Positions 25,608 through 34,021 of a stretch of 64,000 nt of DNA are shown here, piece by piece (position 1 is the stretch's first letter; each line of letters opens with the position of its first letter). Made by a program: the position numbers and the translations under genes. The notes under the pieces are model-generated. The model ran no database searches. It was not told the origin of the DNA and saw only the letters and a list, made by a program, of their open reading frames with translations. Source of the DNA: Dehalococcoidia bacterium (GTDB lineage: Bacteria; Chloroflexota; Dehalococcoidia; Bin125); NCBI GenBank assembly GCA_022822855.1, contig JAJDYG010000021.1, forward strand, positions 1 to 64,000, written 5' to 3'.

Positions 25608-26399
25608 ATGGGACGACTGGATGGCAAGGTCGCGCTGGTGACCGGTAGCGCGCGCGGCATCGGCAAAGGCATCGCCACCGTGCTGGCCAGAGAGGGCGCC
25701 GACGTGATCGTCGCCGATCTGCTGATCGATCTGGCCTATCAGACGGCCGGCGAGTTGCAGAACCGGCACGGCGTCACGACGATGGCGCTGGAGATGGATG
25801 TGACCAGCGAGGATTCGATCGCGACGAACCTGGAGCAGGCCCTCTCGGAGATGGGCCGGATCGACATCCTGGTCAACAACGCCGGCGTCGCGCCGGACAA
25901 TCTGAGCGAGAACGAGGTTGAGTCGGACTGGGACCGCTGCTTTGAGGTCAACCTGAAGGCGATCTGGAAGGTCAGCAGCGCGCTGAAGCCGCACTTCATC
26001 GAGAACGGCGGCGGCAAGATCGTCAACATCGCGTCGATCGCCGCGCGGCAGGGCGGTACGATTGCCGCCTACTCTGCCTCCAAGGCCGGCGCGGTCAGCA
26101 TCACCCAGTCGCAGGCGATCGAACTCGGACCGCACAACGTCAACGTCAACGCCGTCTGCCCGGGATTGCTCTGGACCGACATGTGGCGCAAACTCGAGGG
26201 GATGCTGGTTGGCGATCACGCGGATGAGGTCGTGGACCGCCGGGCGGCATTCGAGACAGCGGTGAAGAACAATATGCCGCTCGGTCGGGAGCAGACGCCG
26301 GAAGACATCGGCAAGGCCGTCGCGTTCTTCGCCTCGGACGACGCCAAGAACATCACCGGACAAGCGCTCAACGTCGACGGCGGTATGCGGATGAACTGA
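25608..26399 (+). CDS. Short-chain dehydrogenase/reductase (SDR)
   Basis: A 263-residue classical SDR: TGSARGIGKGIA cofactor loop, NNAG, catalytic serine in NIASIA, and YSASKAG with the Tyr/Lys pair. The acidic residue after strand 2 (VADLL) suggests NAD+ preference. SAKGR-type long insert EGMLVGDHADEVVDRRAAFE before the C-terminal NVDGGMRMN is shared with the paralog at 26580-27371 (about 75% identical). It probably oxidises a hydroxyacyl-CoA or alcohol. Confidence 0.9.
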   Translation: MGRLDGKVALVTGSARGIGKGIATVLAREGADVIVADLLIDLAYQTAGELQNRHGVTTMALEMDVTSEDSIATNLEQALSEMGRIDILVNNAGVAPDNLSENEVESDWDRCFEVNLKAIWKVSSALKPHFIENGGGKIVNIASIAARQGGTIAAYSASKAGAVSITQSQAIELGPHNVNVNAVCPGLLWTDMWRKLEGMLVGDHADEVVDRRAAFETAVKNNMPLGREQTPEDIGKAVAFFASDDAKNITGQALNVDGGMRMN

Positions 26400-26479
26400 G
26401 CCGGGACTCGGCTAGGACTCGAACAAGACTCGGCCGGGTCTCGACCAGTACCGGTTGACAGTCGCTGAAGAGCCTGGCA

Positions 26480-26542
26480 AGCGACTGGCCGCTAGTCTGA
26501 TCGCGAGCCAACCTGCTACCGGAAACGCAGGTTCGGCGCACC
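26480..26542 (+). pseudogene. Remnant of the 3' end of the MFS gene
   Basis: The stretch resembles the last codons of the MFS gene (25500-25562): CTGGCCGCTA..CTGAT.GCGAGCC is shared, encoding RLAASLIAS versus QLAANLIAS, and GGTT.GGCGC near the end. It lies about 40 nt before the second SDR gene, the same spacing as between the MFS gene and the first SDR. It is therefore probably left from a tandem duplication of MFS end plus SDR. Confidence 0.55.
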
Positions 26543-26579
26543 ATGGTCAATGCAGTAGCACTAGAACTGGACGAGAATC

Positions 26580-27371
26580 ATGGGACGACTGGACGACAAG
26601 GTTGCGTTGGTGACCGGCTCCGCGCGGGGCATCGGCAAGGGCATCGCCACGGTGTTGGCCAGAGAGGGTGCGACCGTCATCGTCGCCGACCTGCTCAGCG
26701 ATCTGGCCGGCGAGACTGCTGCCGAACTCGGGAATGAGTACGGCGTGAGCACGCTGGCGCTGGAAATGGACGTGACGAGCGAAGACTCGATCTCGAGCAA
26801 CGTGGAGAAAGCCGTCTCCGAGTTCGGCCGGATCGACATCCTCGTCAACAACGCCGGCGTCCCGCCCGAGAACTTCGGCCAGGCCGAGACAGAGGCCGAC
26901 TGGGACATCTGCTACGAGGTCAACCTCAAGGGCATCTGGAAGGTGACGTCCGCCGTCGCGCCGAAGATGCAGGAGCAGGGCGGGGGCAAGATCGTCAACA
27001 TCGCTTCAATCGCCGGACGCATCGGCGGCGGCATGGCCTCATACTCTGCCTCCAAGGCAGGAGCGATCAGCATCACCCAATCGCAGGCCGCCGAGCTGGG
27101 CCGCTTCAACATCAACGTCAACGCGATCTGCCCGGGTCTGCTCTGGACCGACCTCTGGCGCCAGATCGAGGGCATGTTCGCCGGCGACCACACCGAGGAA
27201 GTCGTCGATCGACGCGAGCGCTTCGAGGCCGTGATCGCCTCCAACATGCCGCTCGGTCGCGAACAGAAGCCGGAGGACATCGGCAACGCCGTTGCCTTCT
27301 TCGCCTCCGACGAAGCGAACAACATCACCGGACAGTCGCTGAACGTCGACGGCGGCATGCGGATGAACTAG
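26580..27371 (+). CDS. Short-chain dehydrogenase/reductase (SDR), tandem paralog
   Basis: A 263-residue SDR with the same length and motifs as its upstream neighbour: TGSARGIGKGIA, NNAG, NIASIAG, YSASKAG, and the same C-terminal NVDGGMRMN. The main differences are in the region around residues 90-115 and 150-155 (substrate lid), so the copies may have diverged in specificity. The ATG follows a weak GACGAGA site. It is followed 68 nt later by an enoyl-CoA hydratase on the same strand. Confidence 0.9.
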   Translation: MGRLDDKVALVTGSARGIGKGIATVLAREGATVIVADLLSDLAGETAAELGNEYGVSTLALEMDVTSEDSISSNVEKAVSEFGRIDILVNNAGVPPENFGQAETEADWDICYEVNLKGIWKVTSAVAPKMQEQGGGKIVNIASIAGRIGGGMASYSASKAGAISITQSQAAELGRFNINVNAICPGLLWTDLWRQIEGMFAGDHTEEVVDRRERFEAVIASNMPLGREQKPEDIGNAVAFFASDEANNITGQSLNVDGGMRMN

Positions 27372-27439
27372 CGCCAAGCCCGAACGACAGCGAACAGGCC
27401 CGTACAGGTCCGACCAGCGAGAGGCGGAAGTCCCCGGCC

Positions 27440-28246
27440 ATGACCGAAGAACTGCTCTACGACGTCCAGGATCACATCGCCGTGATCACCCTCAACCGAC
27501 CCGAGAAGCTCAACGCGTTCTCCAACGAGATGCTCGACGCCTGGCAAGAGTCGATCACCCGCGCCTCCGTCGACCAGGATGTGCGCGTGATCATCGTCAC
27601 CGGCGAGGGTCGCGGTTTCTGCTCGGGCGCGGACGTCGGACGTGAACGTGCCGGCGCAGACGTCCTCGGCGGCGATCCCAACGCCCCGGCCGCGAATCGC
27701 AACTCGTTGCGCAACTCCGTCCAGCGCGTTCCGCGAGCCCTGTTCAACTGCGAGAAGCCCTACATCGCGGCGGTCAATGGCGCGGCCGTCGGCGCGGGCA
27801 TGGACATGGCTTCGATGGCCGACCTGCGGATCGCCTCCGACCGGGCCAAGTTCGGCATGGCCTACGTCCGCATGGCACTGATCCCCGGCGACGGCGGGGC
27901 ATACTACCTGCCCCGCATCGTCGGGATGTCGAAAGCGCTCGAACTGATGTGGACGGGCAAGATCTTCACTGCTCAGGAAGCGCTGGAGATGGGCTACGTC
28001 AGCAAGGTCGTCGAGCACGACGATCTGATGCCGGCCACGCTCGAACTAGCTGAGTCGATCGCCAAAATGCCGGCTGTCTCGGTTCAGATGATCAAGCGTC
28101 TCGCCTACCGCTCGGCCGAAACCGGTCTGCACGAGTCGCTCGAAATGGCCGACCACGCCATGGTCATCGCCCGCTCGACCCAGGACGCCATCGAAGGTCC
28201 CAAAGCCTTCGCCGAGAAGCGCGAACCGAACTTCCGGGGGTTCTAG
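27440..28246 (+). CDS. Enoyl-CoA hydratase/isomerase family protein
   Basis: A 268-residue crotonase-fold protein: HIAVITLNRPEKLNAF, oxyanion hole GRGFCSGADVG and GAAVGAGMDMASMAD. The catalytic region LIPGDGGAYYLPRIVG keeps a Asp/Gly pair rather than the two glutamates of classic hydratases (Glu144/Glu164 type), so isomerase or thioesterase-like chemistry is possible. The C-terminal DAIEGPKAFAEKREPNFRG is the normal family ending. It is downstream of two SDRs, as for successive steps of acyl-CoA oxidation. Confidence 0.9.
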   Translation: MTEELLYDVQDHIAVITLNRPEKLNAFSNEMLDAWQESITRASVDQDVRVIIVTGEGRGFCSGADVGRERAGADVLGGDPNAPAANRNSLRNSVQRVPRALFNCEKPYIAAVNGAAVGAGMDMASMADLRIASDRAKFGMAYVRMALIPGDGGAYYLPRIVGMSKALELMWTGKIFTAQEALEMGYVSKVVEHDDLMPATLELAESIAKMPAVSVQMIKRLAYRSAETGLHESLEMADHAMVIARSTQDAIEGPKAFAEKREPNFRGF

Positions 28247-28252
28247 TTCTGT

Positions 28253-28286
28253 ACCCTGACCACATAGCGGACGAACGGTCCAGGGT
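28253..28286. promoter_or_regulatory. Imperfect inverted repeat between hydratase and Uma2 genes
   Basis: ACCCTGACC (28253-28261) and GGTCCAGGGT (28277-28286) form a 9-10 bp stem with one bulge and a 15-nt loop. It could be a terminator of the hydratase gene or an operator of the next gene. Confidence 0.3.
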
Positions 28287-28300
28287 GCGAGTCACGGGAC

Positions 28301-29035
28301 ATGACGACTACAGAAGCTACGACGGACGCAACGCGAACGCTGTTCCGCTTGCCGGATCCGCCTAAACGAGAGTATGACGAGGTGACGGCGCATCACTTTG
28401 TGTACTTGCCGGGCATTCCAGTGAACCTGGCCGTGCATTTTGGTCGGCCAGAGACGACGCTGGTGGTGGCGGACCAATGGATCGTGGCGTTCCCTGGATC
28501 GCGGCCGCTCTTGCGTCCTGATCTCTTGATCGCCTTCAATGTCGATTCGAGTCAGTACTGGGACCAGAACGGCTATGTGATCTCGGATCAGGGCAAGCCG
28601 CCCGACTTTGTGCTCGAAGTCGCGTCGCCTAGCACCGCCGAGCGCGATACGGGTTACAAGCGAGTCGAGTACGCGGCGATGGGCATTGCCGAGTATTGGC
28701 GCTTCGACGACACAGGAGAGTCCCACGGCGCGCGGCTCGCAGGCGACCGTTTGGCCGGTAGTCGCTACGAACCGATGCCAATCACCGAGGTTGCGCCGAA
28801 CGTGCTGGAAGGCCACAGCGAAGTACTCAATCTGATCCTGCGCTGGGAGGACGGCGAGCTGAACTGGATCGATCCCGCCACTGCTCAGCCACTCCCGGGT
28901 CTGGTGTCGGAACGCGAGGCGAGGATCGATGCCGAGTCTCGGGCCCAACAGGCGCAAGTGGCTTTGCAGCGCGCCGAGGCCCGGGCAGAGGCCTTGGAGG
29001 CAGAACTGCAGCGCTTACGCGAGCGCAAGGACTGA
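28301..29035 (+). CDS. Uma2-family (PD-(D/E)XK-like) protein with C-terminal coiled coil
   Basis: A 244-residue protein. Residues about 25-185 match the Uma2 (DUF820) pattern: LRPDLLIAFNVD, PPDFVLEVASPSTAERDTGYKRVEYAAMGIAEYWRFD. The D, E-V-x-S-P-S and K/Y residues form the expected PD-(D/E)XK nuclease core. The last 45 residues (EREARIDAESRAQQAQVALQ and on) are a heptad-rich coiled coil, a common Uma2 ending. Such proteins are abundant in Chloroflexota and Cyanobacteria, with unproven function. Confidence 0.88.
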   Translation: MTTTEATTDATRTLFRLPDPPKREYDEVTAHHFVYLPGIPVNLAVHFGRPETTLVVADQWIVAFPGSRPLLRPDLLIAFNVDSSQYWDQNGYVISDQGKPPDFVLEVASPSTAERDTGYKRVEYAAMGIAEYWRFDDTGESHGARLAGDRLAGSRYEPMPITEVAPNVLEGHSEVLNLILRWEDGELNWIDPATAQPLPGLVSEREARIDAESRAQQAQVALQRAEARAEALEAELQRLRERKD

Positions 29036-29046
29036 CCCGCTCAAGC

Positions 29047-29424
29047 TCAGTCGTCCGAGACGTAGATCGTCCCGTCCGCTACGCGTGTCTGGAACGTCTG
29101 GATCGACTCCGGCTCGATCTTGTTCTTGATGAACGGCGGGGACGGCGGCATCATCTTGTGAATCATGTTCCAGATGCCGTTGGGCAGCCAGGCCTTGGTC
29201 TTGCCTGTGCGCATGTCGAACTCGCAGTCGTGCCAGGGACAGACGATGTGCGCGTTCTTCAGTTCACCGACCGAGAGCGGCGCGAACAGGTGCGGACACT
29301 TGTCCTGCACCGCGAAGATCTCGCCGTGAACATTCGCAACGCAGACCCGGGTACCGTCGAGATCAGCGGCGGTGACCTCGCCCGGCGGCAGCTCCGACAG
29401 CGGACAGACGACGGTTTCGGTCAC
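29047..29424 (-). CDS. Rieske [2Fe-2S] ferredoxin-like protein
   Basis: A 125-residue single Rieske domain. The cluster ligands are C-x-H in DKCPHL and C-x2-H in VCPWHDC, separated by about 16 residues. The C-terminal part has an inserted PNGIWNMIHKMMPPSPPFIKN segment not typical of dioxygenase ferredoxins. GTG 29422-29424 is preferred over upstream starts because AGGGAGG lies 5 nt before it. It could donate electrons to an oxygenase, possibly a P450 or di-iron enzyme elsewhere in the window, but no oxygenase is adjacent. Confidence 0.85.
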   Translation of the reverse strand: MTETVVCPLSELPPGEVTAADLDGTRVCVANVHGEIFAVQDKCPHLFAPLSVGELKNAHIVCPWHDCEFDMRTGKTKAWLPNGIWNMIHKMMPPSPPFIKNKIEPESIQTFQTRVADGTIYVSDD

Positions 29425-29523
29425 GGCGGCCTCCCTCTTGGTTGCTCTGCGGCCCGTGTGACAGATCATCGCCTGACGCCGTTACACAGTCAACGCGCCA
29501 CACGCTCTTGTGACATGCGCTCA

Positions 29524-29535
29524 TACACTGAGCCA
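29524..29535 (+). promoter_or_regulatory. Leaderless -10 box of sppA
   Basis: TACACT (29524-29529) lies 6 nt before the ATG at 29536, with no ribosome-binding site. Confidence 0.55.
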
Positions 29536-30390
29536 ATGACGTCGAAGATTGGAATGACAGCTATGGACTTCGAACAGTACCTCTTCCCGCCGCGCGTCGC
29601 CGTCGTCGAGGTCGCCGGACAGATCGGCGCGCGCCTCAACCCTCGCGAGATGGCGCGCACATTTAACAGCATTGCCGAGAACCCGCGCTATCCCGCCGTT
29701 GTGCTCGATATCGACTCGCCGGGCGGCGGCGCGGCTGCCTCCGAGGCGCTCTATCTGGCGGCCAAGCGGCTGTCCGACAAGAAACCGGTGGCAGCGGCGA
29801 TCCGGGGCGTTGGCGCGTCGGGCGGTTACATGATCGCCTGCGCCGCCAACCCGATCTTCGCCCTGCCGACCTCCGTGGTCGGCTCAATTGGCGTGATCTG
29901 GACGGCGCCGATGATCTCCGAGGCCCTCGATCGGGTCGGCGTCAAGATGCGGACTCGCGCCGCGGGCGAATACAAGGACATGGGCTCGCTGTTCCGCGAG
30001 AACACGCCCGAGGAGGACGAGAAGCTCGACGCGCTGATTCACTCGGTCTACGAGCGCTTCGTCGACATCGTCGCCGAAGGCCGTCCCGAGCTCGACCGCG
30101 ACCGCGTCGCCGAGCTTGCGTCGGGAGAGATCCACACCGGCGCAGAGGCGCACGAGCTCGGTCTTGTGGACCAACTCGGCGACCTCAGCGACGCCGTCGA
30201 ATGGGCTGCGGACGCCGTCGGCATCGAGAAGCGAACTACCCTCGTCCGACCCAAGCGAGGCCTGCTGCAGATGCTGATGACCCAGGGAGCCGATTCGATG
30301 GCGCAGGCCCTGGTCGACGCGTTCGTCGATCGCGTGGAGACCTCAAGGATGGAGCGCTTCCTGGAGGCCAGGCTGCGCATCAATCGCTAG
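29536..30390 (+). CDS. sppA: SppA-like signal peptide peptidase (S49)
   Basis: A 284-residue S49 protease. The catalytic serine is in GVGASGGYMIA and the lysine general base in GEYKDMGSLFR, the Ser/Lys dyad of SppA. DIDSPGGGAAASEALY is the conserved oxyanion/loop segment. It is the short, single-domain form. No N-terminal signal anchor is seen from ATG 29536, unlike E. coli SppA, so it may be cytosolic or anchored otherwise. The C-terminal 50 residues are helical and charged. Confidence 0.88.
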   Translation: MTSKIGMTAMDFEQYLFPPRVAVVEVAGQIGARLNPREMARTFNSIAENPRYPAVVLDIDSPGGGAAASEALYLAAKRLSDKKPVAAAIRGVGASGGYMIACAANPIFALPTSVVGSIGVIWTAPMISEALDRVGVKMRTRAAGEYKDMGSLFRENTPEEDEKLDALIHSVYERFVDIVAEGRPELDRDRVAELASGEIHTGAEAHELGLVDQLGDLSDAVEWAADAVGIEKRTTLVRPKRGLLQMLMTQGADSMAQALVDAFVDRVETSRMERFLEARLRINR

Positions 30391-30686
30391 GGCGTGTTCA
30401 CACTTCTGTCTCAGCAGGATGATCCACTTTGGCGCAAGTCGAGGCGGGTCGGAACAGGTCACGCCAATCGCAATGCCACGAGTGATCGTCGCCCCGTGCT
30501 TGACACGGGGCCCAGATCCCGACGCTTGCCAGGAGCAACGCGGTCATTCTCAGCTCAAGGGTGGAGCGGGCGTACCCACGCGCGAGCATCGAGGTGAGGC
30601 CAAGGTCATTTCGCGCATGAATCTGGGCGCTCTGGGCCCCGTGTCAAGCACGGGGCGACGCGGAATGGGTCAAGTGTGAACACGCC
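30391..30686. mobile_element. MITE-like repeat, copy B, with perfect 15-bp terminal inverted repeats
   Basis: GGCGTGTTCACACTT (30391-30405) and AAGTGTGAACACGCC (30672-30686) are perfect inverted ends of a 296-bp element with no ORF. Inside, palindromes 30492-30510 and 30637-30655 flank a 126-bp core (30511-30636). Left of the element is CTAG. This element fills most of the 338-bp gap. Related copies lie at 21201 and 34431, with the core in the opposite orientation relative to the arms. Confidence 0.75.
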
Positions 30687-30728
30687 GTGGTCGAGGCAGT
30701 GCTGTAGCACCGCCCTCAGGCACGACAG

Positions 30729-31286
30729 TCACAGCGTCCGCATCATCTTCGGGCCGTTGATGATGTCGTCGGCGTGTTCGTTGTCATGCGACGCCCACGC
30801 CTCCAACAGCGACAGCGCATTGCCGGCGAATCCCATCCGCATCAACACCTGATCCTCTGTCAGAGCAGCGAAGTACATCGTCGACTTCTCCGCGCCGACC
30901 TGAAGCTGCTCGGCCAGGGATTCGACCGACTGGCCGATGAACTGCTCGGCGTTCAGGACGTTCGCCCGATCGAGCTCTCGGCTCGGCACCGAGGGATCCG
31001 GCTTCCACTCTTCCAGCGGCGAGCCGTTGAGTACCGCGATCAGCACGTCGTGGTAGCGCCGATCTGATGCGGTCAGGTGTGCCAGGACATCGCGCCGCGA
31101 CCAGGCAGGGGCCGCCGACTCCCGCAGCCATTGCTCGGTAGGCAGCACCTCCACCATCTGGATCAGCCGCCGCCGCGCGCGCAGTGCTCGAGTCAGCGGC
31201 ACCCAGAGCGCCGGAACGAAGTCGTCGGCCGGTAGCGGCGGATCGGTCGCCAGCAGCGGCCGCTCATCCATCCCTTGCACGCACAT
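30729..31286 (-). CDS. DinB/maleylpyruvate-isomerase-N-like protein
   Basis: A 185-residue four-helix protein of the DinB/MDMPI type: WSRRDVLAHLTASDRRYHDVL supplies one metal histidine in the family pattern, and WASHDNEHADDI near the C-terminus supplies H-x3-E/H-type ligands. Such proteins are metal-dependent thiol transferases or of unknown function. ATG 31284-31286 is the longest start; a second ATG 15 nt downstream (MDERPLL) is equally possible. Confidence 0.7.
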   Translation of the reverse strand: MCVQGMDERPLLATDPPLPADDFVPALWVPLTRALRARRRLIQMVEVLPTEQWLRESAAPAWSRRDVLAHLTASDRRYHDVLIAVLNGSPLEEWKPDPSVPSRELDRANVLNAEQFIGQSVESLAEQLQVGAEKSTMYFAALTEDQVLMRMGFAGNALSLLEAWASHDNEHADDIINGPKMMRTL

Positions 31287-31317
31287 CGCCGAATCCGCCT
31301 AGTGACCAACCGGAAGA

Positions 31318-31827
31318 CTACCAGCTCATCGACGGATCGGGCGGGCCCATCTTGCGATAGTTGCCGCCGTAGAACAGGATCGGTTCCTCGTCCGACTGCT
31401 TCTCGAACGCCTTGACCTCGCCCACGATGATCTCGTGGTCGCCGCCCTCGAGCACCGAGTGAATCGTGCAGTCGAACACCATCGTCGCGCTGGCCAGTCG
31501 GGGCTGACCGGTCTCGCCGAGCGCGTGTTCGTGCTCATCGAATTGATGCGGCGGCGGCGGACGCTTGCTGCTGGCGAAGAAGTTCGACGTATCCATCGCC
31601 GTGTCCGGCAGAATGTTGACCGTGTACGCGCCGGTCTCCTTGAGCAGCGGCAGCACGCTCGCGCCCTTGTCGACGCACACGAGCACCAGCGGAGGATCGA
31701 GAGACAATGAAGAAAACGATTGGGCCGTCATTCCCACGAAATTCGGATCGGTGCCCGTCGTGATCACCGTGACGCCGCTGGGGAACATGCCCAACGCATT
31801 GCGGAACTCTCGGTCGTCAAAAGTCAT
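31318..31827 (-). CDS. Flavin reductase-like FMN-binding split-barrel protein
   Basis: A 169-residue flavin reductase domain: FRNALGMFPSGVTVITT at the N-terminus, TAQSFSSLSLDPPLVLVCV is the flavin-binding signature, and GDHEIIVGEVKAFE the C-terminal strands. It would reduce FMN or FAD with NAD(P)H and pass it to a monooxygenase, or act alone. GAGAGGGA precedes the ATG and a TAAACT hexamer lies about 37 nt upstream. No partner monooxygenase is adjacent. Confidence 0.9.
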   Translation of the reverse strand: MTFDDREFRNALGMFPSGVTVITTGTDPNFVGMTAQSFSSLSLDPPLVLVCVDKGASVLPLLKETGAYTVNILPDTAMDTSNFFASSKRPPPPHQFDEHEHALGETGQPRLASATMVFDCTIHSVLEGGDHEIIVGEVKAFEKQSDEEPILFYGGNYRKMGPPDPSMSW

Positions 31828-31866
31828 GGCAGTTCCCTCTCAGCCTCACTCCTGCGGAACGCTAGT

Positions 31867-32826
31867 TTAACGCAGGGGCAGATCGAGCACCGTCATCAGA
31901 CCTCGCCGCGTATGAGGAATCACCCTGGCCGCCCGCAGGACCGAGGCCGCCGTGGCGTCATCGCCGAAGACGCCGCCCTCGAACCGAAGCTTGAGCGGCG
32001 GCGTCCCGTCGACCACGATCTCGTCATACTCCTCCTCGACCGACGCGTTGGCCTCGAAGTGCAGCCGGATCGTGTGCCCGTCAAACGTTGAGCCTTCGAG
32101 CGTTTCCAGCGTTCCCGCGACCAGTTCCTGCCCCGCAACCTCGCAGGGAACCATGTCGTGGCGCCAGTCGACGATCTTCCAGCCCAGCGGATAGGCCAGT
32201 AGTCTCGCCGACTCCATCAGCCCCACATGGCCGAAACCACCGGCCTCGCGCTTGGCCTCCCACTGCCCTCTTGAGATGCCCATCCCCACTTTCTCCTGGA
32301 AGGGCACACGCCGCCGCGACGGGTCCTGCACCCGCTTGACCGAGACAGACTTGATGCTGTGGGAGATCGAAGACAGTGAAGCGGGCAGCGCGTCCATCAG
32401 GAATCCGGGATTGACGCCGGTGCCGACGACCGTCCGGTCGGCGCGACGAGCCAGGACATCCAGGCCTGCCGCAATCTCCGGATGGCCGACCTGAGCGAAG
32501 GCCAGTTCCTCGCAGGTTGAGACCACGTGCAGATCCTGCCGCAACGCCTCTTCGATCTGAGCCGAGACCTGATCCAGATAGGAGCCGGTGCAATGGACCA
32601 GAATCCCGCCGTCCGACCGCGAGTCGACCCGCGCCGCGGCGACCGATTGCCGGATCACGATGTCGGGAGCGCCCTCAACGAAGGCCGAAAGCGGCTTGCC
32701 AACCATCTCCGGACTGATCTCGACCGCGCCGACGACCTCGAGAAACGAGTCGGTCAGCGCCGCCTCAGCGATCCGCAGCCCGATCGGCCCCAGCCCCTGG
32801 ATGATGACCGGAAGTGGTGCACTCAT
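31867..32826 (-). CDS. DapB-like NAD(P)-binding oxidoreductase
   Basis: A 319-residue protein with a Rossmann start GLGPIGLRIAEAAL and the dihydrodipicolinate-reductase-like layout, including HCTGSYLDQVSAQIEEAL and GTGVNPGFLMD, which resembles 2,4-diaminopentanoate dehydrogenase-type proteins. It is longer than DapB (about 250-270) and the DapB catalytic histidine motif is absent. I see no evidence for a lysine role. GGGGAGA precedes ATG 32824-32826; it is divergent from the methyltransferase. Confidence 0.75.
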   Translation of the reverse strand: MSAPLPVIIQGLGPIGLRIAEAALTDSFLEVVGAVEISPEMVGKPLSAFVEGAPDIVIRQSVAAARVDSRSDGGILVHCTGSYLDQVSAQIEEALRQDLHVVSTCEELAFAQVGHPEIAAGLDVLARRADRTVVGTGVNPGFLMDALPASLSSISHSIKSVSVKRVQDPSRRRVPFQEKVGMGISRGQWEAKREAGGFGHVGLMESARLLAYPLGWKIVDWRHDMVPCEVAGQELVAGTLETLEGSTFDGHTIRLHFEANASVEEEYDEIVVDGTPPLKLRFEGGVFGDDATAASVLRAARVIPHTRRGLMTVLDLPLR

Positions 32827-32907
32827 GTCGATCTCCCCATGCAGATTCTGGATACGGTGATAGAGTCAGCAGTCTGCGCCTACGGTACCAACGAAACCGA
32901 GACCGCC

Positions 32908-33723
32908 ATGGTCGACTACCCGGATCACAACGCCGAGTCGCTCGCCGCTTGGGAAACGAACGCCGAGTTCTGGGACATCGTCCAGGGCGACGAGGGCAAC
33001 TACTGGCAGCGAACGCTCGTCTTTCCCTACACGATGGAACTGCTCCAGCCGCTTCCAGGCACCGCGCTGGAGATCGCCTGCGGCAACGGCAACTTCGCGC
33101 GGCAGCTCGCTGGGCTCGGTGTGTCCGTCACCGCCACCGACGGTTCCCGGGCACAGCTCGAGCGAGCAAGAGCGCGGTCGGACGGACAACGGATCAACTG
33201 GATCCGCCTCGACGCAACGGACCGAAGCGCGCTCGCTGCACTCTCGGGAGCATCCGGAGCTCCGTTTGGGGCCGCCGTCTGCAACATGGCGCTCATGGAC
33301 ATCGCCGAGATCAACCCGCTGTTCGACATGTTCCCGCTGGCCCTCGCGGAAGGTGCGCCGTTTGTGTTCTCGGTGCTGCATCCCGCATTCAACCCCGGAC
33401 CGGACGTGCGCCTGTTCGTCGAGCGCTCCGAGACTGCGGACGGCCGGCTGGTCACGGAGTCTGGCGTACGGATCACCGGCTACCTCGCGACCGGCGTGCA
33501 GCACGGCATCGCCTCGGTCGGACAGCCTGCGCAGCAGCCCTACTTCCACCGATCGCTGACGGAACTCTTCAGCACCGCATTCGATCGAGGCTGGGTGCTT
33601 GACGGCATCCGAGAGCCATCATTCAGAGACCGCGGCGATCCCGATTCAGAGAGTCGTCTCTCCTGGGACGACCTGCCCGATATTCCCCCGGTGCTGGTCG
33701 CGAGAATGCGCCATCGGGGCTAA
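32908..33723 (+). CDS. Class I SAM-dependent methyltransferase
   Basis: A 271-residue methyltransferase. Motif I is ALEIACGNGNFARQLA, the second acidic strand VTATDGSRAQLERAR, and IRLDATDR motif III. Motif IV region AAVCNMALMDIAEI is typical of small-molecule methyltransferases, and the tail FLARMRHRG-like end is normal. ATG 32908 is chosen because the domain begins shortly after; longer starts extend over the divergent gene. Substrate unknown. Confidence 0.85.
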   Translation: MVDYPDHNAESLAAWETNAEFWDIVQGDEGNYWQRTLVFPYTMELLQPLPGTALEIACGNGNFARQLAGLGVSVTATDGSRAQLERARARSDGQRINWIRLDATDRSALAALSGASGAPFGAAVCNMALMDIAEINPLFDMFPLALAEGAPFVFSVLHPAFNPGPDVRLFVERSETADGRLVTESGVRITGYLATGVQHGIASVGQPAQQPYFHRSLTELFSTAFDRGWVLDGIREPSFRDRGDPDSESRLSWDDLPDIPPVLVARMRHRG

Positions 33724-33727
33724 CCAA

Positions 33728-34018
33728 TCAGTCGCGACTGTCGGGATGTTCGAAGCCCTCGTAAGCAACTGCTCGCAAGGCGATGCGGAAGACGGTGATC
33801 TGGTGCTGGTCCGGACCGGGCCGAAACAGAATCCGATAGCCGTCCTCTCGAACGCGGTACACGATCTCATCGGTCTGCAGGGTCAACTGTCTCGAGATTT
33901 GTCCGAATGGATCGCTCTTGAGGTCGGTAAGCAACAGGTTGACTCGTTGTTTGGGATGAGGTGGCAAGACGGCCCGCTGCGCCCTCGCTTCAGCGCTCAG
34001 CGTTACTCTGAATCGCAC
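33728..34018 (-). CDS. RelE/ParE-superfamily toxin-like protein
   Basis: A 96-residue protein with RelE fold features: RFRVTLSAEARAQRAVLPPHPKQRV is the N-terminal strand/helices and EIVYRVREDGYRILFRPGPDQHQITVFRIALRAVAY the antiparallel sheet with the catalytic arginines and tyrosine. GTG 34016-34018 lies 3 nt after the stop of the upstream gene, so translation is coupled. RelE members cleave mRNA on the ribosome; ParE members poison gyrase. Which applies is not clear. Confidence 0.75.
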   Translation of the reverse strand: MRFRVTLSAEARAQRAVLPPHPKQRVNLLLTDLKSDPFGQISRQLTLQTDEIVYRVREDGYRILFRPGPDQHQITVFRIALRAVAYEGFEHPDSRD

Positions 34019-34021
34019 CCC

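Noticed and set aside
30391-30690. Small open frames within the MITE-like element
   Set aside because: They are translations of palindromes (VLDTGPR/CLTRGPD type), overlap in several frames, and have no start signals.
31867-32826. Naming this gene dapB
   Set aside because: The Rossmann part is DapB-like, but the length and the lack of the DapB catalytic motif argue against it; dapF and dapL are far away.
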